A stretch of 64,000 nt of DNA from UBA7330 sp043554545 (GTDB taxonomy: Bacteria; Bacteroidota; Bacteroidia; Cytophagales; Cyclobacteriaceae): positions 3,658,001-3,722,000 of the forward strand of contig CP121337.1 of the NCBI GenBank assembly GCA_043554545.1. Reading direction: 5' to 3'. Numbering within the stretch: position 1 is the stretch's first letter; every line of letters starts with the position of its first letter. Positions 19,070-27,876 of this stretch are shown one piece after another. A program made the translations under genes and the position numbers. The notes under the pieces were generated by a model. The model saw only the letters and a program-made list of their open reading frames with translations, made no database searches and was not told the DNA's origin.

Positions 19070-19100
19070 TTTGTTTCTGAGTATTCTAGTTATACTTTTG
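19070..19100 (+). promoter_or_regulatory. gapA promoter, Bacteroidota consensus
   Basis: TTTG at 19070-19073, 19-bp spacer, TACTTTTG at 19093-19100: a perfect TTTG-N19-TAnnTTTG promoter. It would start transcription about 28 nt upstream of the gapA ATG at 19135. Confidence 0.75.
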
Positions 19101-19134
19101 TAACTCAATTTTAAACGCACCAAAATTTAATATC

Positions 19135-20142
19135 ATGTCAAAAATCAAAATCGGAATAAATGGTTTTGGTAGAATCGGAAGACTTGTTTTCCGAGTAGCT
19201 GTAAACAAACCAAACATCGAAGTTGTAGGAATTAACGACCTGATCGATGTCGATTACATAGCCTATATGCTAAAATATGACTCTACTCACGGCAGGTTTG
19301 ACGGGGAGGTAGAAGTAAAAGATGGTAAACTCGTTGTGAATGGAAAAGCCATCAGAGTTACTTCAGAAAGAAATCCTGCAGACCTAAAGTGGGGTGATGT
19401 AGGTGCTGATTATGTTGTTGAATCTACAGGCTTGTTCTTAACAAAAGAAAAGGCAGAAGGTCACATTCAGGCAGGAGCCAAAAAAGTAATCATGTCTGCA
19501 CCATCTAAAGATGATACGCCAATGTTTGTGATGGGCGTTAACCACAAGACCTATACCTCGGACATGAAATTTGTTTCAAATGCTTCTTGTACAACAAACT
19601 GTCTGGCACCAATCGCCAAAGTTTTAAATGACAGTTTTGGCATTGATTCTGGTTTGATGACAACTGTGCATGCGACTACTGCCACACAAAAAACAGTGGA
19701 CGGACCATCTGCCAAAGACTGGAGAGGAGGACGTGGTGCGGCTCAGAACATTATTCCTTCCTCTACGGGAGCAGCTAAAGCTGTGGGTAAGGTTATCCCA
19801 GAACTTAATGGTAAACTAACAGGAATGTCATTCAGAGTTCCAACACCTGACGTTTCTGTTGTTGACCTTACTGTCAACCTCAAGAAGTCTACTAGCTACG
19901 AAGAAGTGAAAAAAGTCATGAAGGCTGCTTCTGAGGGAGAGTTAAAAGGAATTCTTGGATATACCGAAGATGATGTGGTATCTAACGACTTTTTAGGAGA
20001 CAGCAGAACTTCCATCTTTGATGCGGGAGCGGGTATCCAATTAACTGATACATTTCTGAAAGTTGTTTCCTGGTACGACAATGAGTGGGGTTATTCCACA
20101 AAAGTTGTTGAACTGGTTGAATACATTGATTCGGTAGGATAA
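19135..20142 (+). CDS. gap: Glyceraldehyde-3-phosphate dehydrogenase, type I
   Basis: The 335-residue protein has the N-terminal Rossmann motif (INGFGRIGRLVFR) and the catalytic cysteine C152 in SNASCTTNCLAP. The catalytic His is expected in the TTVHATT segment, and the SWYDNEWGYS motif is at the C-terminus. It oxidises glyceraldehyde 3-phosphate with NAD+ and phosphate in glycolysis. Promoter and terminator flank it, so it is monocistronic. Confidence 0.97.
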   Translation: MSKIKIGINGFGRIGRLVFRVAVNKPNIEVVGINDLIDVDYIAYMLKYDSTHGRFDGEVEVKDGKLVVNGKAIRVTSERNPADLKWGDVGADYVVESTGLFLTKEKAEGHIQAGAKKVIMSAPSKDDTPMFVMGVNHKTYTSDMKFVSNASCTTNCLAPIAKVLNDSFGIDSGLMTTVHATTATQKTVDGPSAKDWRGGRGAAQNIIPSSTGAAKAVGKVIPELNGKLTGMSFRVPTPDVSVVDLTVNLKKSTSYEEVKKVMKAASEGELKGILGYTEDDVVSNDFLGDSRTSIFDAGAGIQLTDTFLKVVSWYDNEWGYSTKVVELVEYIDSVG

Positions 20143-20169
20143 TATATTAAATCAGGATAAAATGCTTTT

Positions 20170-20199
20170 AAAGCCACTGAAGTTTCGGTGGCTTTTTTT
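20170..20199 (+). terminator. Rho-independent terminator after gap
   Basis: AAAGCCAC (20170-20177) pairs with GTGGCTTT (20188-20195), extended inward by further pairs including one G-T wobble, then a run of T. Located 27 bp after the gap stop codon. Confidence 0.9.
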
Positions 20200-20310
20200 G
20201 TGCGTTGATTTAAATAAAACCGCTGTTCGTATATAATTTAAATTACGATTAAACCTTCGGGAATTGGTGACGTCTAAGAGTTATACATTGAAAATAAAAA
20301 GACTATTAAA

Positions 20311-20685
20311 ATGAAAACTCTAACTAAAATCACAGCAATTTTCACCTTCGCGTTATTTCTTTCAACTGCCTCCTTCGGAGAATCTCCAAGACTAACTGAT
20401 GAGCAAAAAGTAATCTTAGCAACCAACAGAGCACAGAGCCATGAAAACTTTCACGATTTTCATGCTGTATTAAATGTATTTCAATTAGCTATTCTTGAAA
20501 CTCCTGAACTATCTAAAAAAGAGAAGAAAGAAGCTTTGGAAGCTACATTAACATTGGAGCAAGAAGCACTTCTGGAAGCTCACCAAGTTTTGGAAAGAGC
20601 CATGAAGGAAGATTTTAAGCGTACACTTTCTGATGGACAAAAAGCGGAAATATTGAAATCACGCAAGCAACGTATCCATTCCTAA
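20311..20685 (+). CDS. Small exported helical protein, unknown function
   Basis: The 124-residue protein has a signal peptide (MKTLTKITAIFTFALFLSTASFG) and a highly charged, Lys/Glu-rich mature part that should be all alpha-helical. The composition (DEQKV, KKEKKEA, LEQEALLEAH) is reminiscent of small Spy/CpxP-like periplasmic proteins, but I see no LTXXQ motif and do not assign it. It has its own intergenic spacing on both sides and the convergent pncA gene downstream. Confidence 0.75.
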   Translation: MKTLTKITAIFTFALFLSTASFGESPRLTDEQKVILATNRAQSHENFHDFHAVLNVFQLAILETPELSKKEKKEALEATLTLEQEALLEAHQVLERAMKEDFKRTLSDGQKAEILKSRKQRIHS

Positions 20686-20746
20686 GATAATTATAAGTCA
20701 ATGGTATTGGGTGATCGTAATGACATCCAGTACCATTGATGTTCTA

Positions 20747-21346
20747 TCACATAATTTTGACTCCAGATTTTTCCATTTCAACAATCGCTCGCTCAAAATC
20801 TCCGGGGTTCATGTTTACTGCACGTGTTCCTTCTTTTAATACCCAGGTCTTAAATCCAAATTCATTTACCGCATCTAAGGCCGTAAATTTGAGGCAATAA
20901 TCTGCTGCCAGACCTACACAAGTCACCTCATCTACTTGCTGGCTCAATAAATACTCGCCCAGACCCGTTGACTTTCTATGCCCATTATCATAAAGTCCAC
21001 TGTAACTATCAATATGAGCATCTCTTCCCTTGTGAAAAATCTTCTGCAAACGATATAGGTCAAGTCCAGGTGAAAATTCTGCTCCTTTAGTATGCTGAAT
21101 GCAATGATCCGGCCACAGGATCTGATCCAGACCATCTAACTTGATGACCTCCCCTATTTCCTTACCGGAATGATTGGAAGCAAAGCTTCCATGGTCTTTT
21201 GGATGCCAGTCCAGGGTTGCTACTACCAGATCAAAATTATCCATGATGCTGTTTACGAAAGGAATAATTTGATCTCCATCTTTTACCTCCAATGAACCCC
21301 CTGGCAAAAAATCGTTCTGAATATCTACAAGAATTAATGCATGCAT
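20747..21346 (-). CDS. pncA: Nicotinamidase
   Basis: The 199-residue isochorismatase-fold protein has the triad D8 (LVDIQNDF), K106 (FHKGRD) and C151 (GLAADYC). The metal-binding set is D47, H49 and H81 (DWHP, WPDHC). It hydrolyses nicotinamide to nicotinate. The pncB start lies 13 bp from the pncA end of the operon, and the next enzyme of NAD+ salvage uses its product, so the two form a functional pair read pncB-pncA. Confidence 0.95.
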   Translation of the reverse strand: MHALILVDIQNDFLPGGSLEVKDGDQIIPFVNSIMDNFDLVVATLDWHPKDHGSFASNHSGKEIGEVIKLDGLDQILWPDHCIQHTKGAEFSPGLDLYRLQKIFHKGRDAHIDSYSGLYDNGHRKSTGLGEYLLSQQVDEVTCVGLAADYCLKFTALDAVNEFGFKTWVLKEGTRAVNMNPGDFERAIVEMEKSGVKIM

Positions 21347-21359
21347 GACAAAGTATGTT

Positions 21360-22826
21360 TTATTGGTTTCTGAATATTAGAATCAATGCAGATCTGCGAT
21401 CAAATAGTTGTGGTTCCAATCCAACAGGATAAACATGCGGATTGACGAGCCTTCTGCTTGAGCTATCTAATAATTGCCTTTGTTCCTGGTGGAAAGTCCT
21501 CGTCTCTGAATACTCAGGGATTTTATAAGTCAGTTTCCCTGCATCAAATACTTTCATCAGTAAATCCTTAAACACAGTGTTGCTGGTAAATTTCTTGCTC
21601 TTTGTAAAGTCATCAGGCGCTACAATCCTGTACTCTTCCAGTTGATCTCGTTCATCGTAGATCATATCACCGGCCATTTTCTCATTGAGATAAAACCTTC
21701 GCACATTTAGTAATCCGGGAATATTGATCTTAATATTCTGCTCAGATAGCTTGATCTTTTCTACCCATTCACCATGGTCATTTTTTATGGCTGCCATCTT
21801 ATACACCTGCCCCAATGCAGGCTGATCGTAAGAGGTGATTAGCTTTGTCCCAACACCCCACATGGTAATTTTTGCTCCCTGATCCTTTAATGTTGTAATC
21901 AGGTATTCATCGAGGTCGTTGCTTCCAACAATCTGGGTCTCGTTCAGCCCTGCCTGATCTAGCAATTTCCTGGATTGCGCGCTGAGGTAAGCCAGGTCAC
22001 CACTGTCTACCCGGATTGCCTTTAATATTCTTCCTTTTGCTTTTAATTTCTTTCCAACCTGAATCGCCTTCCTGACTCCTTCAAGCGTATTGTAAGTATC
22101 CACCAACAGCACAGAATTACCCGGCATTACCTCTATGTAAGATTCAAATGCTTCAAGTTCACTTTGAAAAGCCATCACCCAACTATGAGAGTGAGTCCCT
22201 GAAAGTGGAATTCCATAAAGCTTCCCCGCCAAAACATTGGATGTGGAATGACATCCGCCAATATACGCTGCCAAACTACCAGATAATGCCCCGTCTATTC
22301 CTTGAGCTCTCCTCAAGCCAAATTCCATTACGGGCTCATCTCCTGTCGCAGAGGTGATACGAGAAGCCTTCGTGGCGATAAGTGCAGCATGACCAATGAT
22401 CGTTAAAAGCGGAGTCTCCAGCAGCTGACACTGAATGAGTGGGCCTCTTACCCTAACAACAGGTTCATGAGGAAAAATCAGTGAGCCATCAGGCTGCGCA
22501 TCGATCGTACATTCAAACCTGAGGTTTTGAAGATAAGAAAGGAATTCATCATCAAAAAATAGCTGACCATCCCCATCCCTCAAGGAACGCAAATACGCGA
22601 TATCACTTTCCGAAAACTTGAAATTATTTAAATAATCAATCACCTGGCTCAAGCCTGCCATTACCGTATAACCTCCTGCAAATGGATTGCTACGAAAAAA
22701 AAGATTGAACACAGCCTCTCGGTCGCCCATGCCTTTTTTAAAGTATCCATATGACATTGTCAGTTGATAAAAATCTGTCAGCAGACTCAATGATTCACGA
22801 TATAAATTTGTAAGGTTATTCATCAT
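21360..22826 (-). CDS. pncB: Nicotinate phosphoribosyltransferase
   Basis: The 488-residue protein has the NAPRTase family pattern: LLTDFYQLTMSYGYFKKG at the N-terminus, FGLRRAQGIDGA, GTHSHSWVMAF with the phosphorylatable His region, VDTYNT and RVDSGDLA, and GVGTKLITS. It makes nicotinate mononucleotide from nicotinate and PRPP with ATP hydrolysis. It uses the product of pncA, 13 bp downstream. The second of two adjacent Met codons would serve equally as the start. Confidence 0.95.
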   Translation of the reverse strand: MMNNLTNLYRESLSLLTDFYQLTMSYGYFKKGMGDREAVFNLFFRSNPFAGGYTVMAGLSQVIDYLNNFKFSESDIAYLRSLRDGDGQLFFDDEFLSYLQNLRFECTIDAQPDGSLIFPHEPVVRVRGPLIQCQLLETPLLTIIGHAALIATKASRITSATGDEPVMEFGLRRAQGIDGALSGSLAAYIGGCHSTSNVLAGKLYGIPLSGTHSHSWVMAFQSELEAFESYIEVMPGNSVLLVDTYNTLEGVRKAIQVGKKLKAKGRILKAIRVDSGDLAYLSAQSRKLLDQAGLNETQIVGSNDLDEYLITTLKDQGAKITMWGVGTKLITSYDQPALGQVYKMAAIKNDHGEWVEKIKLSEQNIKINIPGLLNVRRFYLNEKMAGDMIYDERDQLEEYRIVAPDDFTKSKKFTSNTVFKDLLMKVFDAGKLTYKIPEYSETRTFHQEQRQLLDSSSRRLVNPHVYPVGLEPQLFDRRSALILIFRNQ

Positions 22827-22862
22827 TCCTTAGGTAAAGATCGGAATTTAGGATGGTAAGTT

Positions 22863-23696
22863 TTACTTTTTGAATACGACATTGGCAATAACTCCCACCA
22901 ATACCAGTCCCATCCCTATATAAGTCATAAAATTAAATTGCTCTCCGAAGATTAAAAAACCAAAAGCGAGCACGTAGATAATTCCTGTATAATTAATAAT
23001 GGCCACTTTAGAGAGCTCTTCAGTTTGATAGGATTTTGTCATAAAAAATTGTGCGACTTGTGTTAAAATTCCTACTAAAACCAGAAATAACCAGTCCCAC
23101 CCATTTGGCTGCACCCAGACCTGAGTAGACCAGACCCCGGCTATTGGCAATGTAACCAAGGGGAAATAAAATATGATAACCAAAGGGTGCTCAGAAGTTT
23201 TTAAGACTCTAATAAAATTATAGGCAAGGCCACTAAAGACGGTAGAAGTAATACCGATGATTAAATGAGTAAACGAAATTCTAGTGTCAAAACCAGTGAT
23301 TGTTATTACCCCAATAAAGCTAATCAGGAAAAAAAGCCACTGAATGGGCGCTACACGTTCATGAACTAAAAAGATGCCAAGTATGGCAGCAAATATTGGA
23401 GAGAGATAAAGAACGGTAGCAGCAGCTGCCAACGGGATCTGTTGGAGCAGACCAAAGTAAAGCACTAAGGCTGCTGCACCAGCACTGCCTCTTAATAGTA
23501 AGATCTTCTTATTTTTCCCCCAGACACTAACCTTTTGCTTACGGAGCAGATAGACACAAATAACCAACGAAATGAGTGATCTGAAAAGGATGATTTCTAT
23601 AGGCGGGATATGAGAAAGCACCTTTACACAAACTTTCATCAGACTAAAAGTAAAGGTAGCAATCAGCATGAACCTTACTCCCTGAGAAATTTTCAT
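22863..23696 (-). CDS. EamA/DMT-family permease
   Basis: The 277-residue protein is made almost wholly of about ten transmembrane helices in two homologous halves, as expected for EamA drug/metabolite transporters. Motifs include an N-terminal MKISQGVRFMLIATFTFSLMK and the typical GPAAxVLYLSPIFAAILG-like segment. The substrate is unknown. The start overlaps the lolD stop by 4 bp (ATGA), indicating coupling with lolD, although there is no obvious functional link. Confidence 0.85.
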   Translation of the reverse strand: MKISQGVRFMLIATFTFSLMKVCVKVLSHIPPIEIILFRSLISLVICVYLLRKQKVSVWGKNKKILLLRGSAGAAALVLYFGLLQQIPLAAAATVLYLSPIFAAILGIFLVHERVAPIQWLFFLISFIGVITITGFDTRISFTHLIIGITSTVFSGLAYNFIRVLKTSEHPLVIIFYFPLVTLPIAGVWSTQVWVQPNGWDWLFLVLVGILTQVAQFFMTKSYQTEELSKVAIINYTGIIYVLAFGFLIFGEQFNFMTYIGMGLVLVGVIANVVFKK

Positions 23697-24346
23697 GTAA
23701 AAATAATTCCGTCTTTAATTTCGATTGTTCTGTCTGCTGCTGCTGCCAGAGATTCATTATGCGTAACAATCACAAACGTTTGTCCAAGCTTATCTCGTAG
23801 GTCAAAAAAGAGTTTGTGAAGTTCATCTGCATTCCTCGAATCCAGGTTTCCGCTAGGCTCATCAGCAAAAATGATGGCTGGGTTATTGATCAATGCCCTA
23901 GCAACAGATACCCTTTGTTGCTCACCTCCTGATAGCTCAGATGGTTTATGATTATGTCTCCCTTCAATCCCCAATAATTGCAAAAGCTCCAAAGCTCGCT
24001 TTTTCACTTCTTCAGAAGGCCTGTTGCCAATCAATCCGGGAATCATGATATTTTCCAGTGCACTAAATTCTGGCAGCAAATTATGAAACTGGAAAATGAA
24101 ACCAATTTCGCTGTTTCTGAATTCAGACAATTGCTGCTGGTTCAAGCTCGTGATCATGGTATCAGCAATCTTCAAAGATCCTTTATCTGCATTATCCAGT
24201 GTGCCAATAATATGTAACAAGGTGCTTTTTCCTGCACCAGAGGCCCCAACAATGGAAACAATTTCCCCTTTATTGATTTCTACATCAATACCCTTCAGTA
24301 CCTGAAGACTACCATAAGACTTATATATCCCTTGTGCACTAAGCAT
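23693..24346 (-). CDS. lolD: ABC transporter ATPase, LolD-type
   Basis: The 217-residue ATPase has Walker A GASGAGKST, a Q-loop in FIFQFHNLLPEFSALEN, signature LSGGEQQRV and Walker B IIFADEPSGNLD, then the H-loop VTHN. The LLPEFSALEN and EPSGNLD forms fit the LolD/MacB-type family that powers lipoprotein release to the outer membrane. No permease partner (LolC/E) is in the window. A TATATTTG box (CAAATATA on plus, 24351-24358) lies only 5 bp upstream of the ATG, hinting at a very short or absent leader. Confidence 0.85.
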   Translation of the reverse strand: MLSAQGIYKSYGSLQVLKGIDVEINKGEIVSIVGASGAGKSTLLHIIGTLDNADKGSLKIADTMITSLNQQQLSEFRNSEIGFIFQFHNLLPEFSALENIMIPGLIGNRPSEEVKKRALELLQLLGIEGRHNHKPSELSGGEQQRVSVARALINNPAIIFADEPSGNLDSRNADELHKLFFDLRDKLGQTFVIVTHNESLAAAADRTIEIKDGIIFT

Positions 24347-24446
24347 GCAGCAAATATATAGATAGGGAACAGATGGTCAACCAAATCATCAAAATCCTTG
24401 AATAAACAAGTACGATGTTCTAGATTCGCTTTAAAATCCCCTATAT

Positions 24447-25658
24447 ATGAATATTCACGAATATCAGGCAAAAGAAATTTTAAAGAGTTACGGAGTTAAA
24501 ATTCAGGAAGGAATTGTAGCAGATACTCCGGAAAAAGCACAGGAAGCTGCAAAAGAGCTTAATAGAGAGACTGGAACTTCCTGGTATGTAATCAAAGCAC
24601 AAATCCATGCTGGTGGTCGTGGGAAAGGCAAAGTCAAGGAAACAGGATCCAATGGGGTAGTTCTGGCAAAAAGCTTTGACGAGGTAAAACCTAAAGCCGA
24701 AGCAATTCTTGGTGGCACATTGGTTACACATCAGACTGGCGAAACTGGCAAGAAAGTAAATAAAATACTGATCGCTCAGGATGTATATTATCCTGGTGAA
24801 TCTGAACCTAAAGAATATTATTTATCAATTCTTTTAGACAGGGCAAGTGGCCAAAATGTAATTATGGCCTCTACAGAGGGTGGAATGGATATTGAAGCAG
24901 TAGCTGAGCAAACCCCCGAAAAAATCGTAAAGGAATGGATTGATCCTAAGGTAGGATTACAAGGATTTCAAGCCCGAAAAGTTGCTTTTGCCCTTGGGCT
25001 TGAGGGTAACGCATTTAAGGAGATGGTCAAGTTTATCTTCTCCCTATACAAAGCTTTCATTGGCATCGATGCATCGATGTTTGAAATCAACCCTGTGTTG
25101 AAAACTTCTGATGATAAAATTCTCGCAGTTGACTCAAAAGTGGATATTGATGAAAATGCATTATTCCGTCACAAAGACCTGGCAGAATTAAGAGATATCA
25201 CAGAAGAAGATCCTGCAGAAGTAGAAGCTGGTCAATCTGGCCTGAGTTATGTCAAACTAGACGGTAATGTAGGATGCATGGTTAATGGGGCTGGTCTAGC
25301 CATGGCTACCATGGACATGATCAAACTTTCCGGAGGAGACCCTGCCAACTTCCTTGATGTAGGAGGTGGAGCGAATGCCCAAACAGTAGAGGCAGGTTTC
25401 AGGATCATTCTAAAAGACCCCAACGTAAAAGCTATTCTTATCAATATTTTCGGAGGAATCGTAAGGTGTGACCGTGTAGCAAATGGTGTGGTAGAAGCAT
25501 ACAAGAAGATTGGTGAAATCAATGTACCTATCATTGTGAGACTTCAAGGAACCAATGCTGAAGAAGGCGCTAAAATCATTGAAGAGTCCGGGTTGAAGGT
25601 GACTTCTGCCATACTGCTTAAGGATGCTGCAGAAAAAGTAAAGCAGGTATTGGCCTGA
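24447..25658 (+). CDS. sucC: Succinyl-CoA ligase (ADP-forming) beta subunit
   Basis: The 403-residue protein starts MNIHEYQAKEILKSYGV and has the ATP-grasp domain (KAQIHAGGRGKGK) and the C-terminal ligase domain with NIFGGIVRCDRVANGVV and RLQGTN. It forms succinyl-CoA synthetase with SucD in the TCA cycle. The alpha-subunit gene is not adjacent, a split common in Bacteroidota. Confidence 0.96.
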   Translation: MNIHEYQAKEILKSYGVKIQEGIVADTPEKAQEAAKELNRETGTSWYVIKAQIHAGGRGKGKVKETGSNGVVLAKSFDEVKPKAEAILGGTLVTHQTGETGKKVNKILIAQDVYYPGESEPKEYYLSILLDRASGQNVIMASTEGGMDIEAVAEQTPEKIVKEWIDPKVGLQGFQARKVAFALGLEGNAFKEMVKFIFSLYKAFIGIDASMFEINPVLKTSDDKILAVDSKVDIDENALFRHKDLAELRDITEEDPAEVEAGQSGLSYVKLDGNVGCMVNGAGLAMATMDMIKLSGGDPANFLDVGGGANAQTVEAGFRIILKDPNVKAILINIFGGIVRCDRVANGVVEAYKKIGEINVPIIVRLQGTNAEEGAKIIEESGLKVTSAILLKDAAEKVKQVLA

Positions 25659-25779
25659 TAAGTACAACAGCCCAACATGATGATTGCCGTTCACCCCTGA
25701 TTTGTCGGCGAAGTGGTTCCATTGTAGTTAACATGAGAACACGTATTTTTATTCAGAAATACTAACCACTATTTATACT

Positions 25780-27846
25780 ATGAAAAAGTATTACCTAATC
25801 ATGATATTGGCCTGTGTGTTGTTTAATGCCTGTCAGCAAGGTTCGCAACGCGGAGAATCTACAGGGAATCCTATCCTCGTAAAATTGAACGAACCCATCC
25901 AGTTTGCTCAAATGACTCCTGAATATATTCAGGAGTCATTTGACCTTTCTAAAACTGAAATGGCCAAATCAATCGATAAAATTGTAGACGTTCAGGACTC
26001 AACGAGAACTTATGAAAATACAATGGTTGAATTTGATAACCTATATGATGAGTTGTCAATCAGATATTCTATTGTCTACTTAATGGGGTCTACACATCCG
26101 GATTCAGCAACCCGTGAAACTGCAATAAAAGTTCGAAATGATTTTGCACAATTGTTTAACGAACTTACGCTGAATGAAGACCTTTATAAGGCAGTTAAAA
26201 GTTACAGTTTAACAGAGGAAGCCATTAGCCTGGATGGCCCCAAAAAAAAATTCCTGGAGGAAGCTATCATAGATTTTGAACGCAATGGATTTGCCCTGGG
26301 AGTCGAACAACGAGAGACATTAAAGGGACTTTTGAATGAGTTGTCTTCTATCGGCAATGAATTCAATACCAATATTGCAAATTACGAAGACTTTCTAATT
26401 TTAGATGAATCTGAAATGGAGGGTCTATCAGATGACTTCAAAAACAGCCATCGGCAGGATAATAGAACCTACAAGGTCGGTTTATCCTATCCTGATTACA
26501 GACCATTCATGAAAAATGCGACTTCCTCTCAAGCTCGTAAAAAACTATTTTACAAATATAACAACCGAGCTGCTGATACCAACCTGGGGGTCTTGAATAA
26601 CCTGCTGGTTAAAAGGGAAGAAATGGCCAACCTTTTAGGTTACGAAACATTTGGTGAATACCAGACAGAAACACGCATGGCGAAAAACCCGAAGACTGTT
26701 TGGGAGTTTGAGTCAAAACTCACCACAAGCCTTAGGCCTAAAGCTGAAAAAGACTATCAGGAATTATTAGATTTCCAAAAATCTCTGGGTTTCGATAAAG
26801 ATAAAGTTGACTCATGGGATGCGAGTTATCTTTCTGAAGAACTCTTATCAAAAAACTATGGTGTAGATGAGGAAGAAGTGAGACAATACTTTCCCATGAA
26901 AAATGTCAAAGAGGGACTTTTTAGCATCACCCAAAAACTTTTTGGTGTCACTTATCAAAAAGTAGAAAATCCATCAGTCTGGCATCCGGATGTAGAATTA
27001 TATGAGGTAATGGATAATGGGAAATTGATTGGTCGGTTTTACCTGGACTTATTTCCACGTCCAAATAAGTATAATCATGCTGCCTGTTTTCCCCTGGTTT
27101 CATCTAAAGCCACAGACAATGGATATCAAGTACCTGTGGCTACATTGGTTTGTAATTTCACTGAGCCTACAAATGACAAGCCTTCTTTAATGACTCACTC
27201 TGAAGTCAACACTTTTTTTCACGAATTTGGCCATGTATTACACAACATGCTATCTAGAACTACACTTGGATATCAGGCAGGCACGAGTGTCGCCCGGGAT
27301 TTTGTAGAAGCTCCATCACAGATTTTTGAGAACTGGGTCTGGAACTATGAGTCACTCAGCCTTTTTGCCAGGCACTACAAAACCGGTGAGCTATTGCCAA
27401 GACCTCTTTTTGATAAAATGCTGGCGACTAAAAATGTCTTGTCAGGCATACAAAATCTCCAACAGGTATTTTATGGGTCTTATGACATGACGCTCCATGA
27501 TCGCTTCGATCCTTTGGGAGAAAAAACAACAACAGACGTATTGAAGGAACTTCAGAACTCCATCACCTTGTATGAATACTTGCCAGGCACACATTTCCAG
27601 GCTGCATTCGGTCATTTAAATGGTTACGAAGCCAGCTATTACGGATATATGTGGTCTGATGTATACGCTCAAGACATGTTTTCGAGATTTGAAAAAGAAG
27701 GTATTCTAAACCCGGAGGTAGGTAAAGATTACCGTGAAATCATATTGGCGAGCGGATCAGAAGTCGACGAAATGGAAATGTTGAGAAACTTCCTGGGCAG
27801 AGAACCCAATGACGAAGCATTTGTTAATTCACTGGGACTGGAATAA
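25780..27846 (+). CDS. M3-family (Dcp/thimet-type) metallopeptidase lipoprotein
   Basis: The 688-residue lipoprotein (LFNACQQ, Cys 18) has the M3 zinc motif H481-E-F-G-H485, with the third zinc ligand expected in DFVEAPSQ about 25 residues later. The GYEASYYGYMWSDVYAQDMF segment with substrate-binding Tyr/His is near the C-terminus. It resembles peptidyl-dipeptidase Dcp, which removes C-terminal dipeptides, here from the cell envelope. The DUF885 protein follows after 30 bp, so both may be co-transcribed envelope peptidases. Its codons 44-55 contain a perfect 34-bp palindrome. Confidence 0.92.
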   Translation: MKKYYLIMILACVLFNACQQGSQRGESTGNPILVKLNEPIQFAQMTPEYIQESFDLSKTEMAKSIDKIVDVQDSTRTYENTMVEFDNLYDELSIRYSIVYLMGSTHPDSATRETAIKVRNDFAQLFNELTLNEDLYKAVKSYSLTEEAISLDGPKKKFLEEAIIDFERNGFALGVEQRETLKGLLNELSSIGNEFNTNIANYEDFLILDESEMEGLSDDFKNSHRQDNRTYKVGLSYPDYRPFMKNATSSQARKKLFYKYNNRAADTNLGVLNNLLVKREEMANLLGYETFGEYQTETRMAKNPKTVWEFESKLTTSLRPKAEKDYQELLDFQKSLGFDKDKVDSWDASYLSEELLSKNYGVDEEEVRQYFPMKNVKEGLFSITQKLFGVTYQKVENPSVWHPDVELYEVMDNGKLIGRFYLDLFPRPNKYNHAACFPLVSSKATDNGYQVPVATLVCNFTEPTNDKPSLMTHSEVNTFFHEFGHVLHNMLSRTTLGYQAGTSVARDFVEAPSQIFENWVWNYESLSLFARHYKTGELLPRPLFDKMLATKNVLSGIQNLQQVFYGSYDMTLHDRFDPLGEKTTTDVLKELQNSITLYEYLPGTHFQAAFGHLNGYEASYYGYMWSDVYAQDMFSRFEKEGILNPEVGKDYREIILASGSEVDEMEMLRNFLGREPNDEAFVNSLGLE
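25909..25942. repeat. Perfect 34-bp palindrome inside the M3 peptidase gene
   Basis: The 17-bp arm at 25909-25925 (CAAATGACTCCTGAATA) is followed directly by its exact reverse complement at 25926-25942. It is in frame and encodes the conserved-looking QMTPEYIQESF. As RNA it would form a loop-less or small-loop hairpin in the mRNA about 130 nt after the start codon. Confidence 0.9.
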
Positions 27847-27876
27847 CATTTATCTATTTAATACAACAAAATCATC

